Positions 24,247-33,301 of a stretch of DNA of 64,000 nt are shown here, in pieces. Under the pieces are notes generated by a model. The model saw only the letters and a program-made list of their open reading frames with translations. It had not been told where the DNA came from and did not search any database. The translations under genes were made by a program, and so were the position numbers. The stretch is taken from NCBI RefSeq assembly GCF_018129005.1, contig NZ_JAAEDL010000010.1, positions 107,007 to 171,006 on the forward strand, read 5' to 3'. This DNA is from Neoroseomonas eburnea. GTDB lineage: Bacteria > Pseudomonadota > Alphaproteobacteria > Acetobacterales > Acetobacteraceae. Each line of letters begins with the position of its first letter. The first letter of the stretch is position 1.

Positions 24247-25067
24247 TGCGCATCAGCCTGTGCAACGAGGTCGTCCGCGACCTCGATTTCCCCGCGCAAT
24301 GCGCGCTGGCGGCGGGGCTCGGCTATGACGGGCTGGAGGTCGCGCCCTTCACGCTGGATGCGGAGGCGCCGCATCTGCTGCCGGCCTCGCGCCGCGCGGA
24401 GCTGCGGCGTGCGGCGGCGGAGGCCGGGACCACCATCACCTCCTTGCACTGGCTGCTGGTGGCCCCCGCGGGGCTGTCCATCACCACGGCGGAGCCCGCG
24501 ATCCGGGCGCGCACGCTGGACGTGATGGAACGGCTGGTGGCGCTGACGGCGGATCTCGGCGGGGCGCTGCTGGTGCACGGCTCGCCCGGCCAGCGACGCG
24601 TCGAGACGGACGGCGACGCGGCGCGCGCCGAGGAAGCGATGGCGCGCGCCGGCGAATGGGCGGCGCAGCACGGCGTCACCTACTGCCTGGAACCGCTCGA
24701 TCCCGGCCAGACCAATTGGGTCACCAATGTCGCCGAAGCGGCGGCGATCGTGCGGCGCATCGGCAATCCGGCGCTGCGGACGATGCTGGATGTGTGCTCG
24801 GCGGGGAACGGGGAGAGCGAGGCAGTGCCAGCGCTGCTGGAACGCTTCATTCCCACCGGCGATGTCGCGCATGTCCACCTGAACGACCGCAACCGGCGCG
24901 GGCCGGGCCAGGGCAAGGACCGCTTCGGGCCGGTGCTCTCGACGCTGCGGCGCGTCGGCTATGGCGGGTTCTGTGCGGTGGAACCGTTCGACTACGTCCC
25001 CGACGGCCCGACCAGCGCGGCGCGCGCCATCGGCTACCTCCGCGGGCTAGAGGAGATGATGGCATGA
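24246..25067 (+). CDS. Sugar phosphate isomerase/epimerase (xylose isomerase-like TIM barrel)
   Basis: 273 residues of the AP-endonuclease-2/IolE/DTE-like TIM barrel. Metal-ligand positions are visible: the glutamate in YCLEPLDPGQTNW, HVHLNDRNRRGPGQGKDRF, and the C-terminal glutamate in GFCAVEPFDYVPDG. Relatives isomerise or dehydrate keto sugars and inositol derivatives. It is the second gene of the operon, overlapping both neighbours, so a role in a sugar-like pathway with the Gfo/Idh/MocA enzyme is inferred. Confidence 0.88.
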   Translation: MRISLCNEVVRDLDFPAQCALAAGLGYDGLEVAPFTLDAEAPHLLPASRRAELRRAAAEAGTTITSLHWLLVAPAGLSITTAEPAIRARTLDVMERLVALTADLGGALLVHGSPGQRRVETDGDAARAEEAMARAGEWAAQHGVTYCLEPLDPGQTNWVTNVAEAAAIVRRIGNPALRTMLDVCSAGNGESEAVPALLERFIPTGDVAHVHLNDRNRRGPGQGKDRFGPVLSTLRRVGYGGFCAVEPFDYVPDGPTSAARAIGYLRGLEEMMA

Positions 25068-26497
25068 CGGCCCCGCGCTTCCGCCTGCTGGAGACGCAGC
25101 GTTTCGAATGGCCCTTCCGGCTGCGCATGCCCTTCCGCTTCGGCGTCATCACGGTGACGCATGGGAGGCAGGCGGTGATCCGCGCGCGCATCGCGCTGGA
25201 GGACGGCAGCGAGGCCTGGGGCGTGGCGGCGGAGACGCTGGCCGCGAAGTGGTTCGACAAGGACCCGCGCTGGACCGATGCGCAGAACGAGGACCAGTTG
25301 CGCCGCGCGCTGGAGATCGCCTGCGACGCGACGCGCGCGGCGGGGGTGAACACCGCCTTCGGGCACTACGCGGATGCCTATGCCTCCCATGTCGCCGCCT
25401 GCGCGGCGGAGGGGCTGAACCCGCTCGTCGCCGCCTATGGCCGTGCGCTGCTGGATCGGGCGATGCTGGATGCGCTGCTGAAGGCGAAGGGGCTGTCCTT
25501 CGCCGCCGGTATGCGCGCCAATCTCGGCGGCATGGCGGCGCATGCGGCGGTGCCGGACCTCGCGGGCCATGACTTCGGCGCGATGCTGGCGTCGCTGACG
25601 CCGTCGCGGCGGATGCATGCGCGGCATACGGTCGGGCTGGTGGACCCGATCACCGCCACGGACCAGGCGGAACGCGTCGATGACGGCCTGCCCGAGACGG
25701 TGGAGGAGGTCGCCGCCACCTACCGCCACACCTGGTGGAAGCTGAAGGTCGGCGGGAATGTCGCGGCGGATGTGGACCGCCTGTGCCGCATCGCCTCGGT
25801 GCTGGACCGGCTGCACGGCTATCATGTCTCGCTCGACGGCAATGAGCAGTATGAGGATGCGGAGGGCGTGCTCGCGCTGTGGCGTGCCATGCAGGCGGAA
25901 CCGAGGCTTGCGCGGCTGAATGCCTCGATCGCCTTCATCGAGCAGCCGGTGAAGCGGGCGCGCGCGCTGGATGGCGCGATGGGCGCGCTGGCGGCCGAGC
26001 GCCCGGTGATCGTGGACGAGAGCGACGGGCCGCTCGATGCCTTCGTGCAGGCGAAGGCGCTCGGCTACACGGGAATTTCGTCGAAGGCGTGCAAGGGGGT
26101 GTGGCGGTCGCTGATCAACCTGGCGCGCTGCCGGGCGTGGAACGCCGCGGAGCCGGAGCCGCGCTATTTCATGAGTGCCGAGGACCTGACGACGCTGGCC
26201 GGTGTCTGCGTCCAGCAGGATCTGGCGCTGGTGAGCGCGATGGGCCTCGTGCATGTCGAGCGCAACGGCCATCATTTCGTCGACGGCTTTTCGGGCCGCC
26301 CCAAGGCGGAAGCAGTCCGCTTCATGGAGGCGCATCCGGACCTCTATGCCGACACGCCGCGCGGCCCGCGCCTTTCGATCCGCGAGGGCATGCTGGACCT
26401 GGCCTCGGTGGTGGACGCCGTCGGCCTCGGCGCTGCCATCGAACCCGACGTGGCGGCGATGCAGCCCATGCCGGCGTCCGCCTGGCCCCCTCGATGA
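25064..26497 (+). CDS. Enolase-superfamily (mandelate racemase/muconate lactonising-like) protein
   Basis: 477 residues, longer than the usual 360-400. The C-terminal barrel has the KxK base pair in TWWKLKVGG, the metal ligands in VSLDGNEQY (Asp), FIEQPV (Glu) and VIVDESDG (Glu), and a lysine in ISSKACKGVW. Enzymes of this superfamily abstract a proton alpha to a carboxylate, as in sugar-acid dehydratases. The last half is conserved in layout and ends with GPRLSIREGMLDL. It overlaps the isomerase by 4 nt. A sugar-acid dehydratase feeding the DapA-like lyase downstream is the likely role, as an inference. Confidence 0.85.
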   Translation: MTAPRFRLLETQRFEWPFRLRMPFRFGVITVTHGRQAVIRARIALEDGSEAWGVAAETLAAKWFDKDPRWTDAQNEDQLRRALEIACDATRAAGVNTAFGHYADAYASHVAACAAEGLNPLVAAYGRALLDRAMLDALLKAKGLSFAAGMRANLGGMAAHAAVPDLAGHDFGAMLASLTPSRRMHARHTVGLVDPITATDQAERVDDGLPETVEEVAATYRHTWWKLKVGGNVAADVDRLCRIASVLDRLHGYHVSLDGNEQYEDAEGVLALWRAMQAEPRLARLNASIAFIEQPVKRARALDGAMGALAAERPVIVDESDGPLDAFVQAKALGYTGISSKACKGVWRSLINLARCRAWNAAEPEPRYFMSAEDLTTLAGVCVQQDLALVSAMGLVHVERNGHHFVDGFSGRPKAEAVRFMEAHPDLYADTPRGPRLSIREGMLDLASVVDAVGLGAAIEPDVAAMQPMPASAWPPR

Positions 26498-26503
26498 CAA
26501 GGT

Positions 26504-26552
26504 TCCAAAGAAGGGAGGGGGGTGCGGGGGAGGTTCTCCTCCCCCGCCCTTC
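26504..26552. repeat. Family B intergenic element, copy 2 (half)
   Basis: One half-element: AAGAAGGGAGGGG, a short spacer, then GCGGGGGAGG-TTCT-CCTCCCCCGC hairpin. It lies between the enolase-like gene and the YkgJ-like gene and ends 16 nt before the GTG of the latter. Confidence 0.7.
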
Positions 26553-26568
26553 CGCGTAAAACTGCGGC

Positions 26569-27066
26569 GTGACAGCCAAAGCCCCCTTCTGGCGCGAAAA
26601 GACCCTCGACGAGATGACCCGCGCCGAGTGGGAGTCCTTGTGCGACGGCTGCGGCCGTTGCTGCCTGCACAAGCTGCGCGACGAGGACACCGATCGCATC
26701 GCCTACACCAATGTCGCCTGCCGACTGCTGGATGGCGACACCTGTCGTTGCAAGGATTATGCGAACCGCAAGAAGCGTGTGCCGGATTGCGTGCGGCTGA
26801 CGCCGAAGCGGCTCGCGAAGATCGACTGGCTGCCGCCGACCTGCGCCTATCGCCTGGTGGCCGAGGGGAAGGACCTGCCCTGGTGGCATCCCCTGGTTTC
26901 CGGCAGCGCCGAGACGGTGCATGAAGCGGGCGTCTCGGTCCGCGGCCGCACGGTGGCGGAACGCGCGGCCGGCGATTTCGAAGACCATGTCGTGTCCTGG
27001 CCCGGCAAATGGCCGGCGAAGGCACGGATGCCCCCAGTTGTGAAGGACCGGAGGAGACCCGGATGA
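26569..27066 (+). CDS. YcgN/YkgJ-type cysteine cluster protein (UPF0260)
   Basis: 165 residues. The eight-cysteine pattern, [46 protein letters not shown] and TCAYRL, is that of the UPF0260/YcgN family, probably zinc or iron-sulfur binding. The role is not known. The start is a GTG soon after a family B element. Its stop overlaps the DapA-like ATG by 4 nt, which places a generally conserved protein inside a catabolic cluster. Confidence 0.88.
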   Translation: MTAKAPFWREKTLDEMTRAEWESLCDGCGRCCLHKLRDEDTDRIAYTNVACRLLDGDTCRCKDYANRKKRVPDCVRLTPKRLAKIDWLPPTCAYRLVAEGKDLPWWHPLVSGSAETVHEAGVSVRGRTVAERAAGDFEDHVVSWPGKWPAKARMPPVVKDRRRPG

Positions 27067-28001
27067 AGAACGCGATCTATGGCGGCGTGAATGCCGCCGT
27101 GCTGACGGCGATGGGGCCCGACCTCTCGCCGGACCTCGACCGTATGGCGGCGCATGCGAAGTGGCTGCTGGCGAATGGCTGCAACGGGCTCGGCGTGCTC
27201 GGCACGACCGGGGAGGCCAATTCCTTCGGCCTGCATGAGCGCAAGCAGATCCTGGAAGGGCTGATCACGCGCGGTATCCCGGCGGCGCGGATGATGCCCG
27301 GCACGGGCTGCGCCAGCCTGACGGATTCCGTGGAACTGACGAAGCACGCCCGCGATGCCGGCTGCCCCGGCGTGCTGATGCTGCCGCCCTTCTACTACAA
27401 GGGGCCGAGCGATGATGGGCTGTTCGCCTACTTCTCCGAAGTGGTGAACCGCGTCGGCGGCGGGGTGAAGATCTATCTCTACCACTTCCCGCAGCAATCG
27501 GCGGTGCCCTTCTCGCTCGACCTGATCGGGCGGCTGATCAAGGCCTTCCCGGGCACGATCAAGGGCGTGAAGGATTCCTCCGGCGACTACGCCAACATGC
27601 AGGCGATGGTGCGCGAATTCGCCAAGGAGGGGTTCGAGGTCTATTCGGGCAGCGACGAATTCCTGCAGCAGATCCTCGCCGAGGGCGGCGCCGGCTGCAT
27701 CACCGCGGCGTCGAACGCCAACAGCCACTGGGGCGGCATCGTCTATGCGAAGCGCAGCGGGCCGGAGGCGGATGCCGCGCAGGCGACGCTGACCGCGACG
27801 CGCCGCGCGGCGACCTCCGTGCCGCTGATCCCGGGCCTGCGGGAGATCATCGCGCGCAGCACCGGCGATGCCGGCTGGCGCGTGATCCGCCCGCCGCACC
27901 TGCCGCTGTCGGCCGAGCAGGCCGAGAAGGTCTGGGCCGCCTGGGGTGCCGCCGGTGCACTTCCGCTGCCGGGCCTGGCGCCGGCGAAGGCGGCCGAGTG
28001 A
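27063..28001 (+). CDS. DapA-family class I lyase/synthase (not DHDPS)
   Basis: 312 residues of the DHDPS/NAL TIM barrel. The Schiff-base lysine is K170 in [10 protein letters not shown], the catalytic tyrosine Y140 is in YLYHFPQQS, and the pyruvate site is GTTGE at 47-51. In true dihydrodipicolinate synthase the tyrosine block is followed by an arginine that binds the second carboxylate; here the sequence is PQQS, so that arginine is missing. This fits an aldolase or keto-acid dehydratase/lyase of the sugar-acid type. It overlaps the YcgN-like gene by 4 nt and the cupin by 1 nt. Confidence 0.88.
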   Translation: MKNAIYGGVNAAVLTAMGPDLSPDLDRMAAHAKWLLANGCNGLGVLGTTGEANSFGLHERKQILEGLITRGIPAARMMPGTGCASLTDSVELTKHARDAGCPGVLMLPPFYYKGPSDDGLFAYFSEVVNRVGGGVKIYLYHFPQQSAVPFSLDLIGRLIKAFPGTIKGVKDSSGDYANMQAMVREFAKEGFEVYSGSDEFLQQILAEGGAGCITAASNANSHWGGIVYAKRSGPEADAAQATLTATRRAATSVPLIPGLREIIARSTGDAGWRVIRPPHLPLSAEQAEKVWAAWGAAGALPLPGLAPAKAAE

Positions 28002-28315
28002 TGAACGAGCCCCTTCGCTGCCGCCCGCCGGCGATCGCCACCCTGCAGGTCGATGACGCCAATGTCCGCGTGACGCGTTGGGACTTCCCGCCGGGCTCCG
28101 AAACCGGCTGGCACCGGCATGGCATGGCCTATGTCGTCGTGCCGGTTTCCGACGGGAAGATGCTGCTGGAACTGCCCGGCGGACAGACGGCGACGAACGA
28201 CCTCAAGGCCGGCGTCGCCTATTCCCGTCCGGCGGGGGTGGAACACAATGTCGTCAATGCCGGCGACACCGCCTTCGCCTTCGTCGAGACGGAGCTCAAG
28301 CACCTGATCGGGTGA
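28001..28315 (+). CDS. Small cupin domain protein
   Basis: 104 residues forming one cupin barrel: motif 1 is PGSETGWHRHGMAYVVVPVSDG (two His, then Tyr/Val), motif 2 is GVAYSRPAGVEHNVVNAGD with its histidine. The start ATG overlaps the DapA stop by 1 nt; a GTG one codon earlier is possible. It is likely the last gene of the sugar-acid operon. Such stand-alone cupins are often isomerases or metabolite-binding proteins. It overlaps the convergent transporter gene by 20 nt. Confidence 0.82.
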   Translation: MNEPLRCRPPAIATLQVDDANVRVTRWDFPPGSETGWHRHGMAYVVVPVSDGKMLLELPGGQTATNDLKAGVAYSRPAGVEHNVVNAGDTAFAFVETELKHLIG

Positions 28316-29189
28316 CGCTTCGCCCGGGCAGCGTCACCAGCGCCAGCCCGGCGAAGACCAGCATCGCGGCCGGGACCGTCAGCGGGCCCGGCCGTTCCCC
28401 GAACAGCAGCCATCCCCAGGCCATCCCCGTCAGGGTGATGATGTAGCCGGTCTGGGAGGTGACGACGCCGCCATAGGTGACGATCGAGCGGAACCAGAGC
28501 AGGAAGGCGCTCGCCATCACGATGATCTGCAAGGCCGACACCGGCACGCCTTCGAGGGGCGGCAGGCGGAACTGCCCGAACAGCATCGCGAAGACCGCCA
28601 CCTGCACCGCGCCGATCGCCAGCGTGCCCGTCGCCAGCGCCAGCGGCGGCGTGCCCTGTGGCGCGAGCCGTGCCGCGAACAGGTTCGACGCCGCGTAGCA
28701 GACCGGCGTCAGCGCGGCGATCGTTGCCCAGGACAGCACGGAACGATCCGGCAGCGCCGCGCCGGGGCTCATGGCCAGCAGCACGCCGGCGAGACCGAGC
28801 ACGGTGCCCAGCACGCGCCGCGGCGTCGCGCGTTCGGCCCCGATCAGTGCGGCACCCAGCACCGTCAGCATCGGCGAGAGCGGTACCAGCATGGCGAAGA
28901 AGCCCGCCGGCACGTGCTGCAGGCTGGTGAAGCCCACCAGGTTCGCCAGCGCCATGCCGAAGAGGCCCGACACGGCATAGTAGCGCAGGTGGCGTGCATC
29001 CACCGGGATAGCGATGCCGCGCAGCCGGCACAGGCCAAGCAGGATCGCCGAACTGCCCGTTGCACCGAACACCGCGATCATCAGCGGCGGCCAGCCGAGC
29101 CCACCCAGGTGCTTCACGAAGACCGGCGTCACGCCCCACAGCGTGCCGAGCAGGAACAGCGGCGGCAGCATGCGGAGCGCGTCGTGCAT
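28296..29189 (-). CDS. EamA/DMT-family transporter
   Basis: 297 residues with about ten membrane segments in two homologous EamA halves: LLGTLWGVTPVFVKHLG in the first and GTLAIGAVQVAVFAMLF then TGYIITLTGMAWGWLLFGERPGPLTVPAAMLVFAGLAL in the second. The family exports small metabolites or amino acids. It converges on and overlaps the cupin gene by 20 nt. Substrate unknown. Confidence 0.9.
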   Translation of the reverse strand: MHDALRMLPPLFLLGTLWGVTPVFVKHLGGLGWPPLMIAVFGATGSSAILLGLCRLRGIAIPVDARHLRYYAVSGLFGMALANLVGFTSLQHVPAGFFAMLVPLSPMLTVLGAALIGAERATPRRVLGTVLGLAGVLLAMSPGAALPDRSVLSWATIAALTPVCYAASNLFAARLAPQGTPPLALATGTLAIGAVQVAVFAMLFGQFRLPPLEGVPVSALQIIVMASAFLLWFRSIVTYGGVVTSQTGYIITLTGMAWGWLLFGERPGPLTVPAAMLVFAGLALVTLPGRSVTRSGA

Positions 29190-29265
29190 GGGTCACACTC
29201 GCTGTGCGGCACCCGTCGCTGTCAAGCGGTTGAACCTTGCATCGCCGATGCGCCATCCTGGCGGC

Positions 29266-29985
29266 ATGCAGTCGTCCGATTCGGAAACCGTGCTGTTACG
29301 CCCCGGCGTGCTCGGCGCGCCCGTGGGGTGCCCGGTGCGCTGGTGCCGCTCGGCGCGCGCGCGCCGCGTCAGCCTGCGCATCGATGCGCGCGCCGGAGAG
29401 GTCGTGGTCACCCTGCCGATGCGCACCGCCCGCCGCGCCGGCATGGCACTGCTGACGACGCATGCCGCCTGGGTGATGCAGCGCCTGGCCGCGCTGGCCC
29501 CGCCGCTGGCCTTCGCGCCGGGGGTGGAGGTGCCGCTCGGCGGCCGGCCGCACGTCATCCGCCACGATCCCGCGGCGCGCGGCGGCGCCTTTCTCGACGG
29601 CGCCATCATCGTCGTCTCCGGTGCGCCGGAATTCCTCGCCCGCCGCGTGAAGGACTTCCTGCGCGCCGAGGCGAAGCGCCGGATCGGCACCTTGGCGGAA
29701 GGGCATGCGGCGACGCTCGGGGTGAAGGTGCGCGCCATCCGGCTGAAGGACACCAACAGCCGCTGGGGGTCCTGCGCGCCGGACGGCACGCTCGCCTTTT
29801 CCTGGCGGCTAGTGATGGCGCCGGACTGGGTGCTCGACTACGTGGTGGCGCATGAGGTCGCGCACCTGCGCGAACTCAACCACTCGGCGCGCTTCTGGGC
29901 GCATGTGGAAGCCCTGACGCCGAACCGCGAGCCGGCGCAGGACTGGCTGCGGGACAACGGACCCGCCCTGCTGCGCATCGGCTGA
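29266..29985 (+). CDS. YgjP-type M48-like metallopeptidase (DUF45)
   Basis: 239 residues. The conserved block KDTNSRWGSCAPDGTLAFSWRLVMAPDWVLDYVVAHEVAHLRELNHSARFW contains the HEVAH zinc motif and the SRWGSC signature of the YgjP/WLM-related family. It is a soluble zinc protease-like protein whose substrate is not established. I chose the ATG at 29266 because the 84 codons before it lie over the promoter zone divergent to the EamA gene and do not look coding. Confidence 0.88.
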   Translation: MQSSDSETVLLRPGVLGAPVGCPVRWCRSARARRVSLRIDARAGEVVVTLPMRTARRAGMALLTTHAAWVMQRLAALAPPLAFAPGVEVPLGGRPHVIRHDPAARGGAFLDGAIIVVSGAPEFLARRVKDFLRAEAKRRIGTLAEGHAATLGVKVRAIRLKDTNSRWGSCAPDGTLAFSWRLVMAPDWVLDYVVAHEVAHLRELNHSARFWAHVEALTPNREPAQDWLRDNGPALLRIG

Positions 29986-30023
29986 AGTCGACCTAGTATC
30001 CTCTGCAATATGCGGAGGACTCC

Positions 30024-31031
30024 ATGAAGGCCATCGGCTTCACCAGGTGCCACCCGGTTGACCATCCGGAGGCGCTGCTCGACCTCGACATCCCGGCACC
30101 GGCGGTGCCGGAGGGCCACGACATGCTGGTCGAGGTGCGCGCCGTCTCGGTCAACCCGGTGGACACCAAGCGCCGCCGCAGCGAGGAACCGAAGGACGGT
30201 CCGCGCATCCTGGGCTTCGACGCCGCCGGCGTGGTGCGCGCGGTGGGCCCGGGCTGCACGCTGTTCCGCGCGGGAGACGAAGTCTTCTACGCCGGCGTCG
30301 TGAACCGCCCCGGCAGCAATGCGGAACTGCAACTGGTCGATGAGCGCATCGTCGGCCGCAAGCCGGCCTCGCTGTCCTTCGCCGAGGCGGCCGCCATGCC
30401 GCTGACTTCCATCACGGCTTGGGAAGGGTTGCACGACCGGCTCGGCATCCATGAGGGCGGCGGCGCGGGGGATGCGCTGCTGGTGATCGGCGGCGCCGGC
30501 GGCGTCGGCTCGATGGTCACCCAGATCGCGCGGCAGCGCACGGCGCTGACCGTCGTGGCCACGGCATCGCGGCCGGAGACCGCGCAGTGGTGCCGCGACC
30601 TCGGCGCGCACCACGTGGTGGACCACAAGGGGGACATCGCGGCGCAGCTCAAGGCGCTCGGCGTGCGGGCGCGCTACGTGTTCTCGACCAATACGACGGC
30701 GCGCAACTGGGAGCAGATCGTCGCCACGGTGGCGCCGCAGGGCAGCATCGTGCTGATCGAATCCCAGGCGCCGATCGATGCGCGGCAACTCATGCCGAAA
30801 TCGGTCTCCCTGCACTGGGAGCTGATGTTCACCCGGCCGATGTTCGGCACGCCGGACATGATCGAGCAGCATCACCTGCTGAACGCGGTGGCCGACCTGG
30901 TCGACCATGGCCGCATCCGCCACACCATGACCCGCAATCTGGGGCCGATGACGGCCGAAAGGCTGCGGGAGGCGCATGCGATGGTCGAAAGCGGGACGAT
31001 GATCGGCAAGGTGGTGCTGGAGGGGTTCTGA
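30024..31031 (+). CDS. Zinc-type alcohol dehydrogenase-like quinone oxidoreductase
   Basis: 335 residues of the medium-chain dehydrogenase/reductase family, close to the 'zinc-binding alcohol dehydrogenase family 1' group. Features: VSVNPVDTKRR, ILGFDAAGVVRAVGPGC, the NADPH loop VIGGAGGVGSMVTQIARQ, and ARYVFSTNTTARNWEQIVA. Catalytic zinc cysteines of true alcohol dehydrogenases are lacking, so it is probably a quinone/enone reductase. A GGAGG site precedes the ATG. It is flanked downstream by a family A element. Confidence 0.88.
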   Translation: MKAIGFTRCHPVDHPEALLDLDIPAPAVPEGHDMLVEVRAVSVNPVDTKRRRSEEPKDGPRILGFDAAGVVRAVGPGCTLFRAGDEVFYAGVVNRPGSNAELQLVDERIVGRKPASLSFAEAAAMPLTSITAWEGLHDRLGIHEGGGAGDALLVIGGAGGVGSMVTQIARQRTALTVVATASRPETAQWCRDLGAHHVVDHKGDIAAQLKALGVRARYVFSTNTTARNWEQIVATVAPQGSIVLIESQAPIDARQLMPKSVSLHWELMFTRPMFGTPDMIEQHHLLNAVADLVDHGRIRHTMTRNLGPMTAERLREAHAMVESGTMIGKVVLEGF

Positions 31032-31084
31032 CGATCCCGGTCGAGGGGGCTTTGTCGCGTAGGGGGAAAGGTCGCCCGTGAAGG

Positions 31085-31303
31085 CCGGAGGGGCCTTGCC
31101 CCTCCGGACCACCCCACCAAAGGCCGAAGGGCCTTCGGAAACCTTCTCTTGGCGCTGGGCACCGCCGGCATTCCAGGTCATCGCAGCGTGCACAGGCGCG
31201 GCTTTCGGCAGCATTCCGGCTGCGGCGCATGGAACCAGGTGACGGTTTCCAAAGGCCCTTCGGCCTTTGGCGGGGTGAGTTGGAGAGGGGCAGAGCCCCT
31301 CTC
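31085..31303. repeat. Family A intergenic element, copy 3 (complete inverted pair)
   Basis: Left half: CCGGAGGGGC/GCCCCTCCGG (31085-31107) and CCAAAGGCCGAAGGGCCTTCGG. Right half: TTTCCAAAGGCCCTTCGGCCTTTGG and GAGAGGGGC/GCCCCTCTC (31283-31303). The centre carries CCAGGTGACGG before the right half. It fills most of the 351-bp gap between the two oxidoreductase genes; no gene is visible there. Confidence 0.8.
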
Positions 31304-31382
31304 AAGACGCTGCGCCGGCGTGGGCTTCCCGGCATGGCGTGCAGAGGATAACCCTGCCGCCGTCCTCAGGAACCGAGACGCC

Positions 31383-32141
31383 ATGAAGCCAGAGATCGTC
31401 CTCGTCACCGGCGCCACCGCCGGCTTCGGCCTTGCCATCGCGCGCCGCTTCGCCGCCGACGGGGCGCGCATCGTCGCTGCCGGGCGGCGCGCGGAGCGCC
31501 TGGCGGCGCTACAGGCGGAACTTGGCGCCGCGCGCTGCCACGCGCTGACCCTCGACGTGCGCGACCGCGGCGCGGTGGTGGAGGCGATCGCCGGCCTGCC
31601 GGCCGAGTTCGCCGCGGTGGACCTGCTGGTGAACAATGCCGGCCTCGCCCTGGGGCTCGAAGGTGCGCAGGCCGCGAACCTCGACGACTGGGATGCGATG
31701 GTCGACACCAACATCAAGGGGCTGATGTACGTCACCCGCGCCGTGCTGCCCGGCATGGTCGCGCGCGACCGCGGGCATGTGGTGAATCTCGGGTCCACCG
31801 CCGGGGAGTTCCCTTATCCGGGCGGCAACGTCTATGGCGGGACGAAGGCCTTCGTGCGCCAGTTCAGCCTGAACCTGCGCGCCGACCTCTGGGGCACGAA
31901 GGTGCGTGTGACGGACATCGAACCGGGCCTGGTCGGCGGCACCGAGTTCTCGAACGTCCGGTTCAAGGGCGACGACGCCAAGGCGGCCGGCATCTACGAG
32001 GGCGCCGAGGCGCTGACGCCGGAGGACATCGCGGACGCGGTGCACTGGGTCGCGACGCGGCCCGGACGCGTCAACGTGAACACGCTGCAGGTCATGCCGG
32101 TGACGCAGTCCTTCGGGCCGCTGCGCGTCCACAAGGGCTGA
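31383..32141 (+). CDS. ydfG: YdfG-type short-chain dehydrogenase/reductase
   Basis: 252 residues. Classical SDR: VTGATAGFGLAIARRFA (TGxxxGxG), LVNNAGLALGLEGAQ, the catalytic serine in VNLGSTAGEFPYPGGNVYGGTKAFVRQFS with YxxxK. The ending PLRVHKG and the YGGTKAFVRQFSLNLR block resemble YdfG, an NADP-dependent 3-hydroxy acid/serine dehydrogenase. The ATG lies 79 nt after the repeat element. Confidence 0.88.
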   Translation: MKPEIVLVTGATAGFGLAIARRFAADGARIVAAGRRAERLAALQAELGAARCHALTLDVRDRGAVVEAIAGLPAEFAAVDLLVNNAGLALGLEGAQAANLDDWDAMVDTNIKGLMYVTRAVLPGMVARDRGHVVNLGSTAGEFPYPGGNVYGGTKAFVRQFSLNLRADLWGTKVRVTDIEPGLVGGTEFSNVRFKGDDAKAAGIYEGAEALTPEDIADAVHWVATRPGRVNVNTLQVMPVTQSFGPLRVHKG

Positions 32142-32298
32142 TGCCGGCGGCGCGACGGGTGTGGCCGGCGTAGCGCGTCATACCGGCGGCCGCGTGTAGC
32201 GGCCGCTGGCATGCGGCTCTTGCTGCCCTCAGGCGCCGGGCGAAAACCTCCGGTTTGCCTAGCTTCGACGGACCACCGGCGGGCCGCATTCGCGACCT

Positions 32299-32323
32299 CG
32301 GCACGAGTCAGAGACTCGTGCCG
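32299..32323 (-). terminator. 11-bp hairpin at convergent 3' ends
   Basis: Perfect stem CGGCACGAGTC (32299-32309)/GACTCGTGCCG (32313-32323) with a 3-nt loop, 6 nt beyond the stop of the minus-strand isomerase gene. No T-run follows on either strand. It lies next to GCATTCGCGACCTCGG, part of a motif that recurs near 2947 and 8600. Confidence 0.6.
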
Positions 32324-32329
32324 CCGGTA

Positions 32330-33163
32330 TCAGACCACCGTCACGCCGGCGGCACGCGCCTTGTCCACGAGGTATCCGCGCGCCGCCTGCATGTCCTCCA
32401 GCGTGCCGAAGGCATTGGTGTAGGCGCCGCGGTAGCCCTTGCCTTCCAGCAGGGCGAACATCGCGCCGAAGTCGAAGTCGCCCTTGCCGGGAACAAGGTG
32501 CTCCTCGTAGCCGTTGCGCCAGCAGTCGGCGAGGCGCACTTCCTTCACGCGGCCAAGCGGCATGGCGTCGACGAAGCCCTGCACCCCCGGCGGCAGCAGA
32601 TGCGCGTGGTTGGCGGTGAAGGAGAGCGCGAAGGCGGGTGAGTCGATCGCCTCGTAGTAGTAGCGCCACTCCTCGACCGTGTGGGCGAGGTAGTGGACCT
32701 CGGCATTCTCCGGCTCGCGGTTCAGGTTCTCGAGCAGCAGCAGCGCGCCGTGTTGTTCCGCGTGCTTCACCATGCGCTGCAGCCGGTCGCGACCGGCTTC
32801 CATGCGCATCGGCACGTCGGCGGTGAAGTGGTAGCCGGCATGGACGACGATCCATTCGGCGTGCAGTTTCGGTGCGACCTCAATATAGGCCTTGAGGTAG
32901 CTGTCGACCGCCTCCGACAGGAAGGGCGAGTACTCGGCCACGTTGACGGCCGAGAGCGTGTGCAGCGCGATGGCGACCCCGTTGGCCTCGGCGCGCCGGC
33001 GGATGTCGCGGCAGCGCGCATCGTCGAAGGTCGTCACCGCGTTGGCACCGGTGTCGAGCTGAATGTCGATGTGCCGGACCTGGTTCCGCGCGGCCCATTC
33101 GACGGCGTCCTCCAGCCGCAACTTGCGGCCGACATCCACGCCGATCCTGTCCATCAGCGGCAT
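32330..33163 (-). CDS. Sugar phosphate isomerase/epimerase
   Basis: 277 residues of the xylose-isomerase-like TIM barrel. Visible motifs are ALHTLSAVNVAEYSPFLSEAV, EWIVVHAGYHFTADVP, LLLENLNREPENAEVHYLAHT (a metal-ligand glutamate) and LVPGKGDFDFGAMFALLEGKGYRGAYTNAFG. The ATG has a GGGAGGAA site. It is divergent from an Fbp-type ABC importer, 138 nt apart, which suggests it may process the imported compound. It is only distantly related to the isomerase at 24246. Confidence 0.85.
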   Translation of the reverse strand: MPLMDRIGVDVGRKLRLEDAVEWAARNQVRHIDIQLDTGANAVTTFDDARCRDIRRRAEANGVAIALHTLSAVNVAEYSPFLSEAVDSYLKAYIEVAPKLHAEWIVVHAGYHFTADVPMRMEAGRDRLQRMVKHAEQHGALLLLENLNREPENAEVHYLAHTVEEWRYYYEAIDSPAFALSFTANHAHLLPPGVQGFVDAMPLGRVKEVRLADCWRNGYEEHLVPGKGDFDFGAMFALLEGKGYRGAYTNAFGTLEDMQAARGYLVDKARAAGVTVV

Positions 33164-33301
33164 CGCTTCCTCCCCTGCTTGTGCGCAATGGTTTACAGGC
33201 CCGGAGTGCGGTGGCAACGTTCGTCCCGTCCAAGAAGCAAGGAGCCGTGCACCGCGACCGCCAAAGGCGGCCGGGCGGCCACAGGGTTGGGAGGAAGCCG
33301 G

